DNA from: Halioglobus sp.
GTDB taxonomy: Bacteria; Pseudomonadota; Gammaproteobacteria; Pseudomonadales; Halieaceae
DNA: 64,000 nt
NCBI GenBank assembly: GCA_020443425.1
Contig: JAGRIE010000002.1
Location: 1 to 64,000, forward strand
Direction of reading: 5' to 3'
In this document: piece by piece, positions 37,408-45,394 of the stretch
Layout of the letters: each line of letters begins with the position of its first letter
Position numbering within the stretch: position 1 is the stretch's first letter
The notes under the pieces: generated by a model
Seen by the model: the letters and a program-made list of their open reading frames with translations, nothing else
What the model was told of the DNA's origin: nothing
Databases searched by the model: none
Made by a program: the position numbers and the translations under genes

Positions 37408-38588
37408 CAGATAAAAAACTCCTCGCTGCTGATGCCGTAGGTGCCTGCGTGCAGCTCCCGCACTATCCACCGCTCACCCTCCGCGGCGATGTGCTGCTCA
37501 GCCAGATCTACCAGCTTGGGGATGGTGCGCCGCGCTTTCGCGCCATTGAGCACGATGACCAGTTCCGGCTTCAGTCGACGCATGGAGTTCTGCGCAACCA
37601 CAATCGCCACCTCACCGGTATTCAGTTCCACCATGGAGCCGGTGGGGAACAGGCCGATCGCCTGTACGAACTGCTCGACCAGGGCTTCCTGGAACTGGTG
37701 CCCGCTGCAGTCGAGCAGTTCCAGGCAGGCCTCGTGCGAGGTGCGGGCTTTCGCATACGGCCGCGGTGTGATCATCGCATCGTAGGTGTCCACCAGTCCC
37801 GCGATGCGGGCCAGCAGCGGTATTGAAGCGCCCTCAATGCCGAGGGGATAACCCGACCCGTCCAACCGCTCGTGGTGATGCTCTATAATCCCGAGTATTT
37901 CGTTATCCATATTGTCGGTTTGCGCCACCAGGCTGGCACCCATGGACGGGTGCGCCCTGATAATGCGGCGCTGGGTATCGGTAAGGTTCTCTGCCTGGTC
38001 GAGCAGTTCTGTGGGCAGTTGTGTCATCCCGACATCGCACAGGGCGCACGCGATGGCGAGCCTTTCCAGCTCTATGCGGTCCAGCCCTATCTGGCGTCCG
38101 AGTATGGCTCCCCAGATCGCCATGGAGACACCGTGGTGTGGCCGGTACTCGCCAGTCTCTTTCAGTCGCAACAGTGCAGCCACGGCCTCCTGGTTGCGAA
38201 AGACGCCGTCTATCAGGGGGTTGAGGGCATCGCGAACGGCCTTGATGTCGGCGCTCTCGCCGCTGCGCAGCGAGAGGAATGCGGTGTCGAGAATCTCGGC
38301 GGCAGTTTTGAAAGCGGCCTTGGTGCGCGCGAACTCGGCTTTTAACGCCAGGCGCATCACGGGTTTGGATTCCGCCGTCGCAACCGCCAGCGTCAGTGGC
38401 TGTCTGGCACCGGTATATTCAGCGTCGACATACACATGTTCGACATAATTGGAGACATACTGTATTTCCTCAGCGTCCCGCACCACGAATCCCTGTAGTG
38501 CAAAAGGCGTCTCCAGCCACGGCCTGTCCAGTTCGGCAATGAACATACCGGGTTCCAGCCGCATGGCGGGGAGTTTGACCAATCGCAC
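37407..38588 (-). CDS. HD-GYP domain protein with N-terminal DUF3391 and altered HD motif
   Basis: A 393-residue protein. An N-terminal DUF3391 domain (MRLEPGMFIAELDRPWLETPF, VEHVYVD) precedes an HD-GYP domain (about 145-320). The GYP motif HHERLDGSGYP is intact, but the diagnostic HDIGK is CDVGM (Cys184, Asp185, Met188). Active HD-GYP enzymes hydrolyse c-di-GMP using that His as an iron ligand, so activity is doubtful. The first GTG in frame is 38600; I chose GTG 38588 because GAGG lies about 7 bases upstream and family members start at this position. It is coupled to the EAL gene. Confidence 0.85.
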   Translation of the reverse strand: MRLVKLPAMRLEPGMFIAELDRPWLETPFALQGFVVRDAEEIQYVSNYVEHVYVDAEYTGARQPLTLAVATAESKPVMRLALKAEFARTKAAFKTAAEILDTAFLSLRSGESADIKAVRDALNPLIDGVFRNQEAVAALLRLKETGEYRPHHGVSMAIWGAILGRQIGLDRIELERLAIACALCDVGMTQLPTELLDQAENLTDTQRRIIRAHPSMGASLVAQTDNMDNEILGIIEHHHERLDGSGYPLGIEGASIPLLARIAGLVDTYDAMITPRPYAKARTSHEACLELLDCSGHQFQEALVEQFVQAIGLFPTGSMVELNTGEVAIVVAQNSMRRLKPELVIVLNGAKARRTIPKLVDLAEQHIAAEGERWIVRELHAGTYGISSEEFFI

Positions 38589-38733
38589 GATGCACCTCAC
38601 TAATTGTCTACGTATTGTGTAGGCTAGGGAGTTGGCAACCGGGTGTCGATTTCAGTGCGTGAAAAAAGAGAACTGGGTCACTGCGAGTGCTGTGTTTTGT
38701 GAACCGTGTCCACAAATATCAATGGCCGCGGCC

Positions 38734-38765
38734 CGGCCCGCTCCGTGCTGTCGCGGTGCGGGCCG
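38734..38765. terminator. GC-rich hairpin downstream of the DUF4382 gene
   Basis: An 8-bp perfect stem pairs CGGCCCGC (38734-38741) with GCGGGCCG (38758-38765) across a 16-base loop, just past the leftward gene that ends at 38778. No T-run follows, so intrinsic termination is uncertain. The rest of the gap to 38588 shows nothing further that I can support. Confidence 0.35.
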
Positions 38766-38777
38766 TCGGGGCAGGGG

Positions 38778-39800
38778 TCAGCAGCTGCCGCCGCCGTCCG
38801 GGACCAGGTTGCAGGTGCCGTTCTGCCCTTCAGTGAGGGTGATTTCGTACTTCTGGTCGATCGGCAGCGGGATTGTCAGGCCGTTGTAGTTCACCGCGTC
38901 GTCCGCCTCGGTATCGCAGGCAAAGGCGATGGTATAGGACCCTGCGGGAATGAAGCCGAAAGAGTACTTCCAGTTCTCCGTGAAATCGTCGATCACCATC
39001 GAAGCCACGGCAAACGGTGCAATTGCGTTGTCGGGCGCGGCGGTGTCGCTCTGGCTGGTGAAAACGTCGGCCAGGTTCTCTGCCAGCAGGCGGGTGCCCT
39101 CATAGAGATAGACGCGGTTGCCCTTGGTCGGGGTGCCTTTCTCGCTGCACGGGACCACGCTGTCAAACAGGTCGCTGTCGACCGTGCCCGACAGGCGGGC
39201 GGCGGTGGTGTTGTCCTCGATACGAACCCCATTGGTCGTCATCAGGTAGGTATCTGTGGCGTCGTCGTACTCAAGCGCCTGCCCCAGGCCGAACTCCACG
39301 GTGTAGGTCTGGCTGCCCGAGACCAGCTGAAACCCCGGCAGGCTCTGGAAGCCTGTGCTGACCCTGAGGGCCTTGCGCTCGTCGTTGTCCGCCTGCTGCA
39401 CGTAGGACTCATTGACGCTGCTGGCGAGGATGGTGATGGACAGTCCACTGTAGGTGCCGGGCGCGAGCTCCAGGTCCTCAATGACCAGCAGTTGTTTGAC
39501 GCCCTGGTACTCCAGCAGGTCTACCTGGAAGCTGTCCACGTTGGCGAGGCCATCGATGGTGAAGGTGTCGATAACGACATCTTCAACCCCGCTGCGGCGC
39601 AGCGTAATGGCGTCGACTTTAATCACCACCTCCGTCAAATCCTCGGGCAGGGAGTCTGACAGCCCCAGGCTCAACAGGGCCGGGTTGCCGTCGTCATCGT
39701 CATCGTTGTTGCAGTCGAAACCGCAGCTGCAACCACCCAGCGGCAGCAGCAGTACCAGAGGCAGCAGGCAGGAGAAAAGTAATTTGAAGGGATGTTTCAT
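38778..39800 (-). CDS. DUF4382 family lipoprotein
   Basis: A 340-residue lipoprotein. The signal peptide has a Lys start, the hydrophobic run LLPLVLLLPLGG, and a lipobox ending in Cys at about residue 23. The mature N-terminus is CSCGFDCNNDDDDDG, a flexible acidic linker. A DUF4382 domain follows (LSLGLSDSLPEDLTEVVIKVDAITL, LAPGTYSGLSITI), then a beta-rich region with carboxypeptidase-regulatory-like character (FIPAGSYTIAFACD). Its function is unknown; it is probably an outer-membrane surface lipoprotein. The ATG at 39800 is chosen for the signal peptide. Confidence 0.82.
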   Translation of the reverse strand: MKHPFKLLFSCLLPLVLLLPLGGCSCGFDCNNDDDDDGNPALLSLGLSDSLPEDLTEVVIKVDAITLRRSGVEDVVIDTFTIDGLANVDSFQVDLLEYQGVKQLLVIEDLELAPGTYSGLSITILASSVNESYVQQADNDERKALRVSTGFQSLPGFQLVSGSQTYTVEFGLGQALEYDDATDTYLMTTNGVRIEDNTTAARLSGTVDSDLFDSVVPCSEKGTPTKGNRVYLYEGTRLLAENLADVFTSQSDTAAPDNAIAPFAVASMVIDDFTENWKYSFGFIPAGSYTIAFACDTEADDAVNYNGLTIPLPIDQKYEITLTEGQNGTCNLVPDGGGSC

Positions 39801-39918
39801 GGGCGCAGGTGACCTGTTGGCAGACGTTGGCAAAGACCGGTAATTCCGTTTGGTGGCGGCCATTATGAGCGAAACCGGTGACAAGTTGTAGGTGTCCAGC
39901 TCCGGGCAGGCTCCTGCG

Positions 39919-40746
39919 TCAGCGATTTTGCCGCTCCTCATACGCCTGTGCGTAGGCGATGCTGTCGGCGTTGTCGATCAGGGTGCCGTTATCCAACTCG
40001 GTGGTGCGCGCACTGATCTCCAGCATGGCATTGCCCAGCTCCGTTGATGAGATCACCAGGTCGCCGGGACGCAGCAGGGCCTCCAGCAGGTAGTGCAGCG
40101 CGTTTGCCTGCTCACTGCTGGGGCGGACAAAGGCGGAGCGGTAGCCAAAGGTGCGCAGGTCGGTACCCACGGCCAATTCCGCCACCTCCCGCTCGGCGCG
40201 ACCTTTCTCCCTGGCCCAGTGCTGCTCGCCGTTGATATCGGTGCCCATACCGGTGACATAGTGGAACGCCATGGGGCCCGTGGTGCGGGCGTCGAGCCAG
40301 GCGGTGACAAACGCGACAGGAAAATCGACGTGTATCCAGGTATACGTCTCGTCGTCCATGCCGATGGACGTTGTGCCCAGGCCCCAGAGAACGGTATCCA
40401 CTTCGCCGAGGATGGGCGCGAGGCTGGAATAGTCGGTGAAATCCTCGTGCAGCAGCATCTCCACTTTCCCCGAGGCGACCCCCGCATCGATGCGTTCGGA
40501 ACTGCGCCGCGTCACCACATAGACTTTTTCGACGGCGGGGTCCTCGACCGCCGCCTTTAGCAGGCCGTCGCCGACAGAGCCGGTCGCGCCAAACACCATC
40601 ACCACCTTATTGGCCTCCTCGTGCCATTCGGGCTGCGCTGAGGGTGTGATGGTGCCCAGTGTGAGCGCACCCCAGATATCGAAAGCCACGACGACCAACA
40701 GCAGGCCGGCGAGCGCGAAGGCGACAGTTCTCTTCAGTAGTTTCAT
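39919..40746 (-). CDS. membrane-anchored NAD(P)-binding Rossmann protein (NmrA/HTATIP2-like)
   Basis: A 275-residue protein. An N-terminal hydrophobic segment (VAFALAGLLLVVVAFDIW) acts as an uncleaved anchor or signal. It precedes an atypical SDR/NAD(P)H-binding domain with the glycine-rich loop VMVFGATGSVGDGLLKAA, VVTRRSS, and LWGLGTTSIGM. No classical YxxxK catalytic pair is evident, so it may be a nucleotide-binding regulator or reductase of unknown substrate. The ATG at 40746 is supported by the hydrophobic N-terminus and GAGG upstream. It is the third gene of a leftward set with the two genes on its right. Confidence 0.75.
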   Translation of the reverse strand: MKLLKRTVAFALAGLLLVVVAFDIWGALTLGTITPSAQPEWHEEANKVVMVFGATGSVGDGLLKAAVEDPAVEKVYVVTRRSSERIDAGVASGKVEMLLHEDFTDYSSLAPILGEVDTVLWGLGTTSIGMDDETYTWIHVDFPVAFVTAWLDARTTGPMAFHYVTGMGTDINGEQHWAREKGRAEREVAELAVGTDLRTFGYRSAFVRPSSEQANALHYLLEALLRPGDLVISSTELGNAMLEISARTTELDNGTLIDNADSIAYAQAYEERQNR

Positions 40747-40759
40747 GGATTCTTTGCCC

Positions 40760-41287
40760 TCAGCGGGAGAGTGCGGGCGCGGCGCGCCCGGCAATAAGCG
40801 GCAGGTCCAGATAGGTTCTGATGCCCGGTACCGCAGCGCACACATAGGGGATCGCGCTGACGCAGTGATTGGCGGTGGCGACGATGCCCGGGTTGCGAAC
40901 CAGGCCTGCGGCTATCGACTCGGGGTGCCAGCCGTGAAACGTCACCTGTGAGGAGGGGTCACCGCACACTTCCACTTCGAAGCGCTCTCCCTGTGCGCCA
41001 AAATTCCACGCCGGCTCCAGGTTCTCCTCACCCATAAACCAGTTCACGCGCACAGTGATAACCGGCTCGCCGCGGACGGTATGCTGCCAGGTGAAGCGCT
41101 GCGCCGCAACGAGCCCTGGCGCGATGACGCCGATCGGGGTATCTATCGGCGCGGTGGCGACAGCAACTTCGTGCGTGCTGGTCACATTCTCGTCCACATC
41201 AAACCCCAGTTCCGGGTGTGCCACAATGCCCTCGATAGCGGCTCTGCCGACGCCACCGGTGGCCCACTGTATGACGCGCAATGTCAT
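40760..41287 (-). pseudogene. dihydrodipicolinate-reductase-like oxidoreductase with apparent in-frame internal deletion
   Basis: The 175-residue frame begins with the family's nucleotide-binding start TLRVIQWATGGVGRAAIEGIVAHPEL and then jumps directly to the C-terminal region DVDENVTSTHEVAVAT, which continues normally to the end (VRVNWFMGEENLEP, GIVATANHCVSAIPYVC). Members of this NAD(P)-dependent family (related to 2,4-diaminopentanoate dehydrogenase) are, from general knowledge, about 350 residues. Some 170-180 central codons, including the Rossmann continuation and active-site region, therefore appear missing near residue 28 (about base 41203). The frame is intact and coupled by ATGA to the gene upstream. 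The product is probably non-functional as an enzyme. Confidence 0.7.
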
Positions 41288-41829
41288 GCTTGCTGCACCC
41301 CGCTGTCGTCAAAAGCGTCTGGCAGGTGCCTCCAGGCGGGTGGCAGGTCGGTTGACCAGTCCGGTTTGCGCGGTGGCATATTGAACCCGGGCGGTGGTTT
41401 CCACGCCATTGCTTTCATGGTTTCGCCGATATAGGTCATGTTCAGGTAGTCGTGGCTGTAGCAGAACAGGCCGTCGCCCGCATAGTAGAGTATCGATATG
41501 CCGGGTACTATCCACTGGCCGCCACCGGGCTTCTCGCCCAGCACCTGGTCCCAGTGGCTGACGAGGCGGTGGCCGTCCACCATGGTCCAGCGCTCCGGTG
41601 TCGACCAGCCGTGGCCGGTCAGGCCCGCCATGGAATCCTGGAAGAACTGGCGAATGGTTTCGCGGCCCTCCTGGCGGCCCCAGGCCGGGTCGATGTAGAC
41701 GGCGTCTGCGGTGAAAAAATCAGCCATCACCTCCCAGCCGTGCTCGCCGGCGTCGACTTTATCGCGGGTGGCTACAAACCGGTGGTAGGTCTCCCGCGCT
41801 TCTTTTTCTATCCGGGACCTGGATGTCAT
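41284..41829 (-). CDS. SnoaL-like / NTF2-fold protein
   Basis: A 181-residue protein of the NTF2-like fold: EARETYHRFVATRD helix, FFTADAVYIDPAWGRQEGRETIRQFF, and the beta strands around WTMVDGHRLVSHWDQVLG and GISILYYAGDGLFCYSHDYLNM. The AWKPPPGFNMPPR tail is found in SnoaL-like proteins of marine gammaproteobacteria and actinobacteria, where such genes accompany lipid or steroid catabolism. The substrate is unknown. It is coupled by ATGA to the truncated reductase downstream. Confidence 0.78.
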   Translation of the reverse strand: MTSRSRIEKEARETYHRFVATRDKVDAGEHGWEVMADFFTADAVYIDPAWGRQEGRETIRQFFQDSMAGLTGHGWSTPERWTMVDGHRLVSHWDQVLGEKPGGGQWIVPGISILYYAGDGLFCYSHDYLNMTYIGETMKAMAWKPPPGFNMPPRKPDWSTDLPPAWRHLPDAFDDSGVQQA

Positions 41830-42032
41830 GCGAGCTCCTTTATTTTAATTTCCTCGCAACATAGTGGAAGCGCAGCAGCTTGTCGATGTTTGGGGGCGCG
41901 GATACGGCCAGTGGTTTAAATCAATGGCGTGCCCTGATCCTTGCGGAGTTACTGGCCGCCAGCGCTTGCCCTCTGTCGCCGGGCGCGCGTAAAGTGGGTC
42001 TACACACAACACAGACAGCGAGTGGTACCGTC

Positions 42033-42773
42033 ATGATTGACCTGCATTTCTGGCCCACCCCCAATGGCAAGAAACTCACTATCCAGCTCGAGGAGAGCGG
42101 TATCGATTACACCGTGATCAAGTGTGAGATTGGGCGCGGCGCCCAGTTTGAGGAGGATTTCCTGCGCATCAGCCCCAACAACCGGATGCCCGCTATCGTC
42201 GATCACACCCCGGTGGACGGCGGCGCACCATTGTCCGTCTTTGAGTCAGGGGCGTGCATGATGTATCTGGCTGAGAAGACGGGGCAGTTTGCTGGCAGTA
42301 CGGCGCGTGAAAAGTGGGAGGTCTACCAGTGGGTGATGTGGCAGATGGCCAATCAGGGTCCGAAAATCGGCGAGCGTGGCCATTTTGCGCGGCTCAAGGA
42401 CAGCCAGGGCGACCAGTCCTATGCGCTGCGTCGTTTTGATGATGAGGTCCACCGCCTCTACGGCGTGATGAACAACCGGCTCTACGACCGGCACTACCTC
42501 GCGGGAGAGAACTACACGATTGCCGATATGGCCTGCTATCCCTGGAGTGTCGGCTGGGAGTCGCAGGGCATCGATATCGATGAGTTCAAGTACGTGAAGC
42601 GCTGGCTCAATGCCTTGGGCGAACGACCCGCGCTACAGCGCGGTATGGCGGTGGGCAGTGACCTGACCCAGGATTACTCAAAGCTCTCTGAACAGGAAGT
42701 CAGCCATATTGTCTCGCTGCTCTATAACCAGCGTGCTCGCCCCGCGCCCGAACACGGCGGCCTGCAGGATTGA
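42033..42773 (+). CDS. glutathione S-transferase, YfcG/Ure2p-like
   Basis: A 246-residue GST. The N-terminal thioredoxin-fold domain has IDLHFWPTPNGKKLTIQLEE (the Asn/Thr-type active site of Nu-class GSTs), SPNNRMPAIVDH and VFESGACMMYLAEKTG. The helical C-terminal domain contains WVMWQMANQGPKIGERGHF and YTIADMACYPWSVGWE, both typical of YfcG/YghU-like enzymes with disulfide reductase activity. The frame is open to 41880 upstream, but ATG 42033 matches the family start. The gap 41830-42032 on its left is a divergent promoter region in which I see no clear motif. Confidence 0.9.
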   Translation: MIDLHFWPTPNGKKLTIQLEESGIDYTVIKCEIGRGAQFEEDFLRISPNNRMPAIVDHTPVDGGAPLSVFESGACMMYLAEKTGQFAGSTAREKWEVYQWVMWQMANQGPKIGERGHFARLKDSQGDQSYALRRFDDEVHRLYGVMNNRLYDRHYLAGENYTIADMACYPWSVGWESQGIDIDEFKYVKRWLNALGERPALQRGMAVGSDLTQDYSKLSEQEVSHIVSLLYNQRARPAPEHGGLQD

Positions 42774-42810
42774 GTGAACCGCGACCGGCGGTTGCGGCTG
42801 GTGGCCAGCG

Positions 42811-43497
42811 TTAATCCTGTTTTGATGGAGCGGACGCCTTAATCCAGCCATTCATGATCTCACCCCTGGGCTGCACGAAGAGGCCCTCGGCACTGGCGGT
42901 CATCACCCCCTCGGCATACATTTCGCCGCGCATGATGGTTTTGCGACCCTCTACCTTCACCAGTTTCGCCTCCAGCTTCAACTCCGTGTTGAGCGGCGTG
43001 CGCTGGTGATAATTGACATGCAGGTAGCCGGTCATTCCAGGCTGGCCACCCAGCACCTGCGCCATGCCGAGGAACTGGTCAAAAATCGCCGCGACATAGC
43101 CGCCGTGCACGCTGCCGGGCGGCCCTTCATAGGCCCAGCCGCACTGGCAGGTTCCCAGCGCGATATCGCCCTCCAGCCAGTTGTTGACAGGCGGCGCCAG
43201 CGGATTGCTCCAGCCCGCCAGTGGATTGAGTTCGTGGCTGATCTGGCCGAAGCTGCCGTGCTCGCCGCTGGCGGCCCAGTCGAAACGTCCGTAGATTCGC
43301 GGTGAGCCGCGAAACTCCCTGGCGGTGATTTCAAGCTGCTCGGCGATGGCGTGCATGGTGTCGATGCTGGGGGAACTGGTTACCAGTGCCTCAGACAACT
43401 GTTTGATGGCGTCTGCCACACGCCGCTTGGCCACCCACTCGTCATTGAAGGCGGGTGTGATTTCCTCTGTGGCAAAAGGGTTGATATCGTCGTGCAT
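42811..43497 (-). CDS. PaaI-type thioesterase (hotdog fold)
   Basis: A 228-residue protein. The N-terminal 100 residues are helical (WVAKRRVADAIKQLSEAL). The C-terminal hotdog domain has PPGSVHGGYVAAIFDQFLGMAQ, the hallmark helix, then TGYLHVNYHQRTPLNTELKLEAKLV and GRKTIMRGEMYAEGVMTASAEGLFV. It probably hydrolyses an acyl-CoA. It is convergent with the GST gene. Proteins of this kind are frequent in bacteria with many acyl-CoA pathways. Confidence 0.85.
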   Translation of the reverse strand: MHDDINPFATEEITPAFNDEWVAKRRVADAIKQLSEALVTSSPSIDTMHAIAEQLEITAREFRGSPRIYGRFDWAASGEHGSFGQISHELNPLAGWSNPLAPPVNNWLEGDIALGTCQCGWAYEGPPGSVHGGYVAAIFDQFLGMAQVLGGQPGMTGYLHVNYHQRTPLNTELKLEAKLVKVEGRKTIMRGEMYAEGVMTASAEGLFVQPRGEIMNGWIKASAPSKQD

Positions 43498-43584
43498 ATT
43501 TTGGGCCTCGATCCGGTGAGTGCGATAGGCTGGTTCGGGTAGTCGTCAGAGCCTGTCTGATGTCTGCGATGCCAGCCGACCGGC

Positions 43585-44661
43585 TTACTTGATGTGGCGC
43601 AGCAGGAATGAGTTCAGGCTCTCGCCGGAAGGGTCTTCCAGCGCGTACGCCGGCTCCTCGATATAGGCCACGCTTTCCAGCCCCACTTCATCAGCGCGCT
43701 CTTTCACTGCCAGCGCGTGCAGCCCGTGGTGCAGGAACAGGTTGAGCAGATCGTCAAACCCGGTCTTGAAGTTGTGGACATAGATGGGCGCGTCGCCGGC
43801 ATCCATCATGCCCAGCATGTCCACATTGGCGCGGTAGGCCTCATTCTCCGGAGTGTAAATGGCGTCTATGCTGTCCACGCCGAGAAAGGTCAGCAGGTAG
43901 TTGGTGGCGCCGACAGCTTGCGCGACGGTGGGAATGTCCGTCCCGCCCAGAACCCCCTCGAGGCTTTTGGTGATCGGCAGCAATACCTGCTCCCAGCGGA
44001 TCAGGTCGTAGGTGGACTGGGTGGCAAGCGCCCCGGCCGCTTTCAGGCGGGTGGATTCGCGCAGCACCGGGTCCTCGTTGTCGGGGTCTGCCAGGTCGTC
44101 GTGCGTGCCCAGCCAGAGACTGGCGCCGGCGCCGGCGGAGGCGCCGTAGGCGGCGACGTTCTCGGGATCGATGTTGAGACTGGAGAAATGATAGCGCATG
44201 AACTGCAGGGCGCGGGCGGTATCTTCCAGGGAGGGGAGCACGCCGCCCTGCTCAACGATCGACGAGACACCCTCTGCAGGGGAGGGGACCGTGAGCAATG
44301 TGTAGTTGATGGTGGCGAAAGCGACACAGTTTTGCAGGAACTCCCTGACACCGTCGGCATTTGAATGCCCGGCACTTTTGTCGCCGCCGGTGAAGCCGCC
44401 GCCATGGATGTAGATGACCAGCGGCGTGGGGTCATCGCAGTCCGGCAGGTAGATATCGAACACGTTGCGCTCGGCCTCACCGTAGCGCACATCCTCGGCA
44501 TACTCCGCCGCTATCCCTGACAGGTCGATAGGCGCTGTCGTATAGCTGAGTTCGAGTGCCGGCCTGACCTCAAACAGGCTGTTCTCATCGTTGTTATTGT
44601 TGCTGCAGGCGGCCAGGGCCAGCAACGCGATGGGGAGGCTCAGTCTTGTTATCAGTGTCAT
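43585..44661 (-). CDS. lipoprotein alpha/beta hydrolase (carboxylesterase-like)
   Basis: A 358-residue secreted lipoprotein. The signal has the hydrophobic run LSLPIALLALAAC with the lipobox Cys at about residue 19, followed by an Asn-rich linker. The hydrolase domain has the oxyanion HGGGFTGGDK motif, the nucleophile elbow AYGASAGAGAS and a distal His in the HHGLHAL region. It resembles carboxylesterase/acetyl esterase families; the substrate is unknown. The ATG at 44661 is preferred over an upstream in-frame start at 44697 because it gives the proper signal. Confidence 0.83.
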   Translation of the reverse strand: MTLITRLSLPIALLALAACSNNNNDENSLFEVRPALELSYTTAPIDLSGIAAEYAEDVRYGEAERNVFDIYLPDCDDPTPLVIYIHGGGFTGGDKSAGHSNADGVREFLQNCVAFATINYTLLTVPSPAEGVSSIVEQGGVLPSLEDTARALQFMRYHFSSLNIDPENVAAYGASAGAGASLWLGTHDDLADPDNEDPVLRESTRLKAAGALATQSTYDLIRWEQVLLPITKSLEGVLGGTDIPTVAQAVGATNYLLTFLGVDSIDAIYTPENEAYRANVDMLGMMDAGDAPIYVHNFKTGFDDLLNLFLHHGLHALAVKERADEVGLESVAYIEEPAYALEDPSGESLNSFLLRHIK

Positions 44662-44818
44662 GGCGGGAATCTTTGTTATAGGGAGCAGGTGGCCCAAATA
44701 TAAAGAATTTCCACGCGTCTGGCGACATCTGCGCCGCTGGTTTACAGTATTGGGCTTACGAAAGCGGGATCGAGTCTAGAATATTAGCGCCTGACATTCA
44801 TCCAAGGGGTATAAGTAT

Positions 44819-45226
44819 ATGAAAGTTACCGGTGGTTGTTACTGCAAGAAGATACGCTACGAAGCCGAAGGGGAGCCGCTGATGCGCGGCCTGTGTCACT
44901 GTCGTGAGTGCCAGTATATCTCCGGCGGTGGCGCCAACGTGGCGATGGCGATGCCGCTGGCTGGCTTCCGCTACACCCAGGGGGAGCCGAAATCGTTTTC
45001 CCGCAGTGACCTGGAGACGCCGGTACGGCGTGAATTCTGTCCCGACTGCGGCACATCGCTGACAAGCCGGCCTCCCGGTTTCGACGATATGGTGATTCTC
45101 AAGGTCGGCACCATGGATGACCCGGCGCAGTACGGCACGCCGGACTCAGCGTTCTACTGCATTGAAATGCAGGATTTCCACTACCTGCCTGACGAGATGC
45201 CCACGTTCGATCGCTTTCCGGAGTAG
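44819..45226 (+). CDS. GFA family (glutathione-dependent formaldehyde-activating-like) zinc protein
   Basis: A 135-residue protein with the GFA/CENP-V layout: GGCYCKKIRYEAEGEP, CHCRECQ and FCPDCGTSL, providing the Cys sets that bind two zinc ions. Despite the name, most members have no proven formaldehyde activity. The gene stands alone between divergent and co-directional neighbours. Confidence 0.88.
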   Translation: MKVTGGCYCKKIRYEAEGEPLMRGLCHCRECQYISGGGANVAMAMPLAGFRYTQGEPKSFSRSDLETPVRREFCPDCGTSLTSRPPGFDDMVILKVGTMDDPAQYGTPDSAFYCIEMQDFHYLPDEMPTFDRFPE

Positions 45227-45249
45227 GCCTCGCACGGGTGACGCCGCCG

Positions 45250-45272
45250 CCCGAGCCAGAGGTGGGCTCGGG
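45250..45272 (+). terminator. hairpin downstream of the GFA gene
   Basis: A perfect 8-bp stem pairs CCCGAGCC (45250-45257) with GGCTCGGG (45265-45272) around a 7-base loop, starting 24 bases after the GFA stop. No T-run follows, so a terminator or mRNA-stabilising role is inferred only. Confidence 0.4.
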
Positions 45273-45394
45273 CTGGATCGCATGTAGCAACATGTCGAAA
45301 TTGGTGCGCTTGTGCGTGTGAATTGCGCTGTGATACGCTCGCCGCATTCTATCGGCGCGTTGTGCTGGCTGCGGTCGGCAGTGATGAAACTCCC

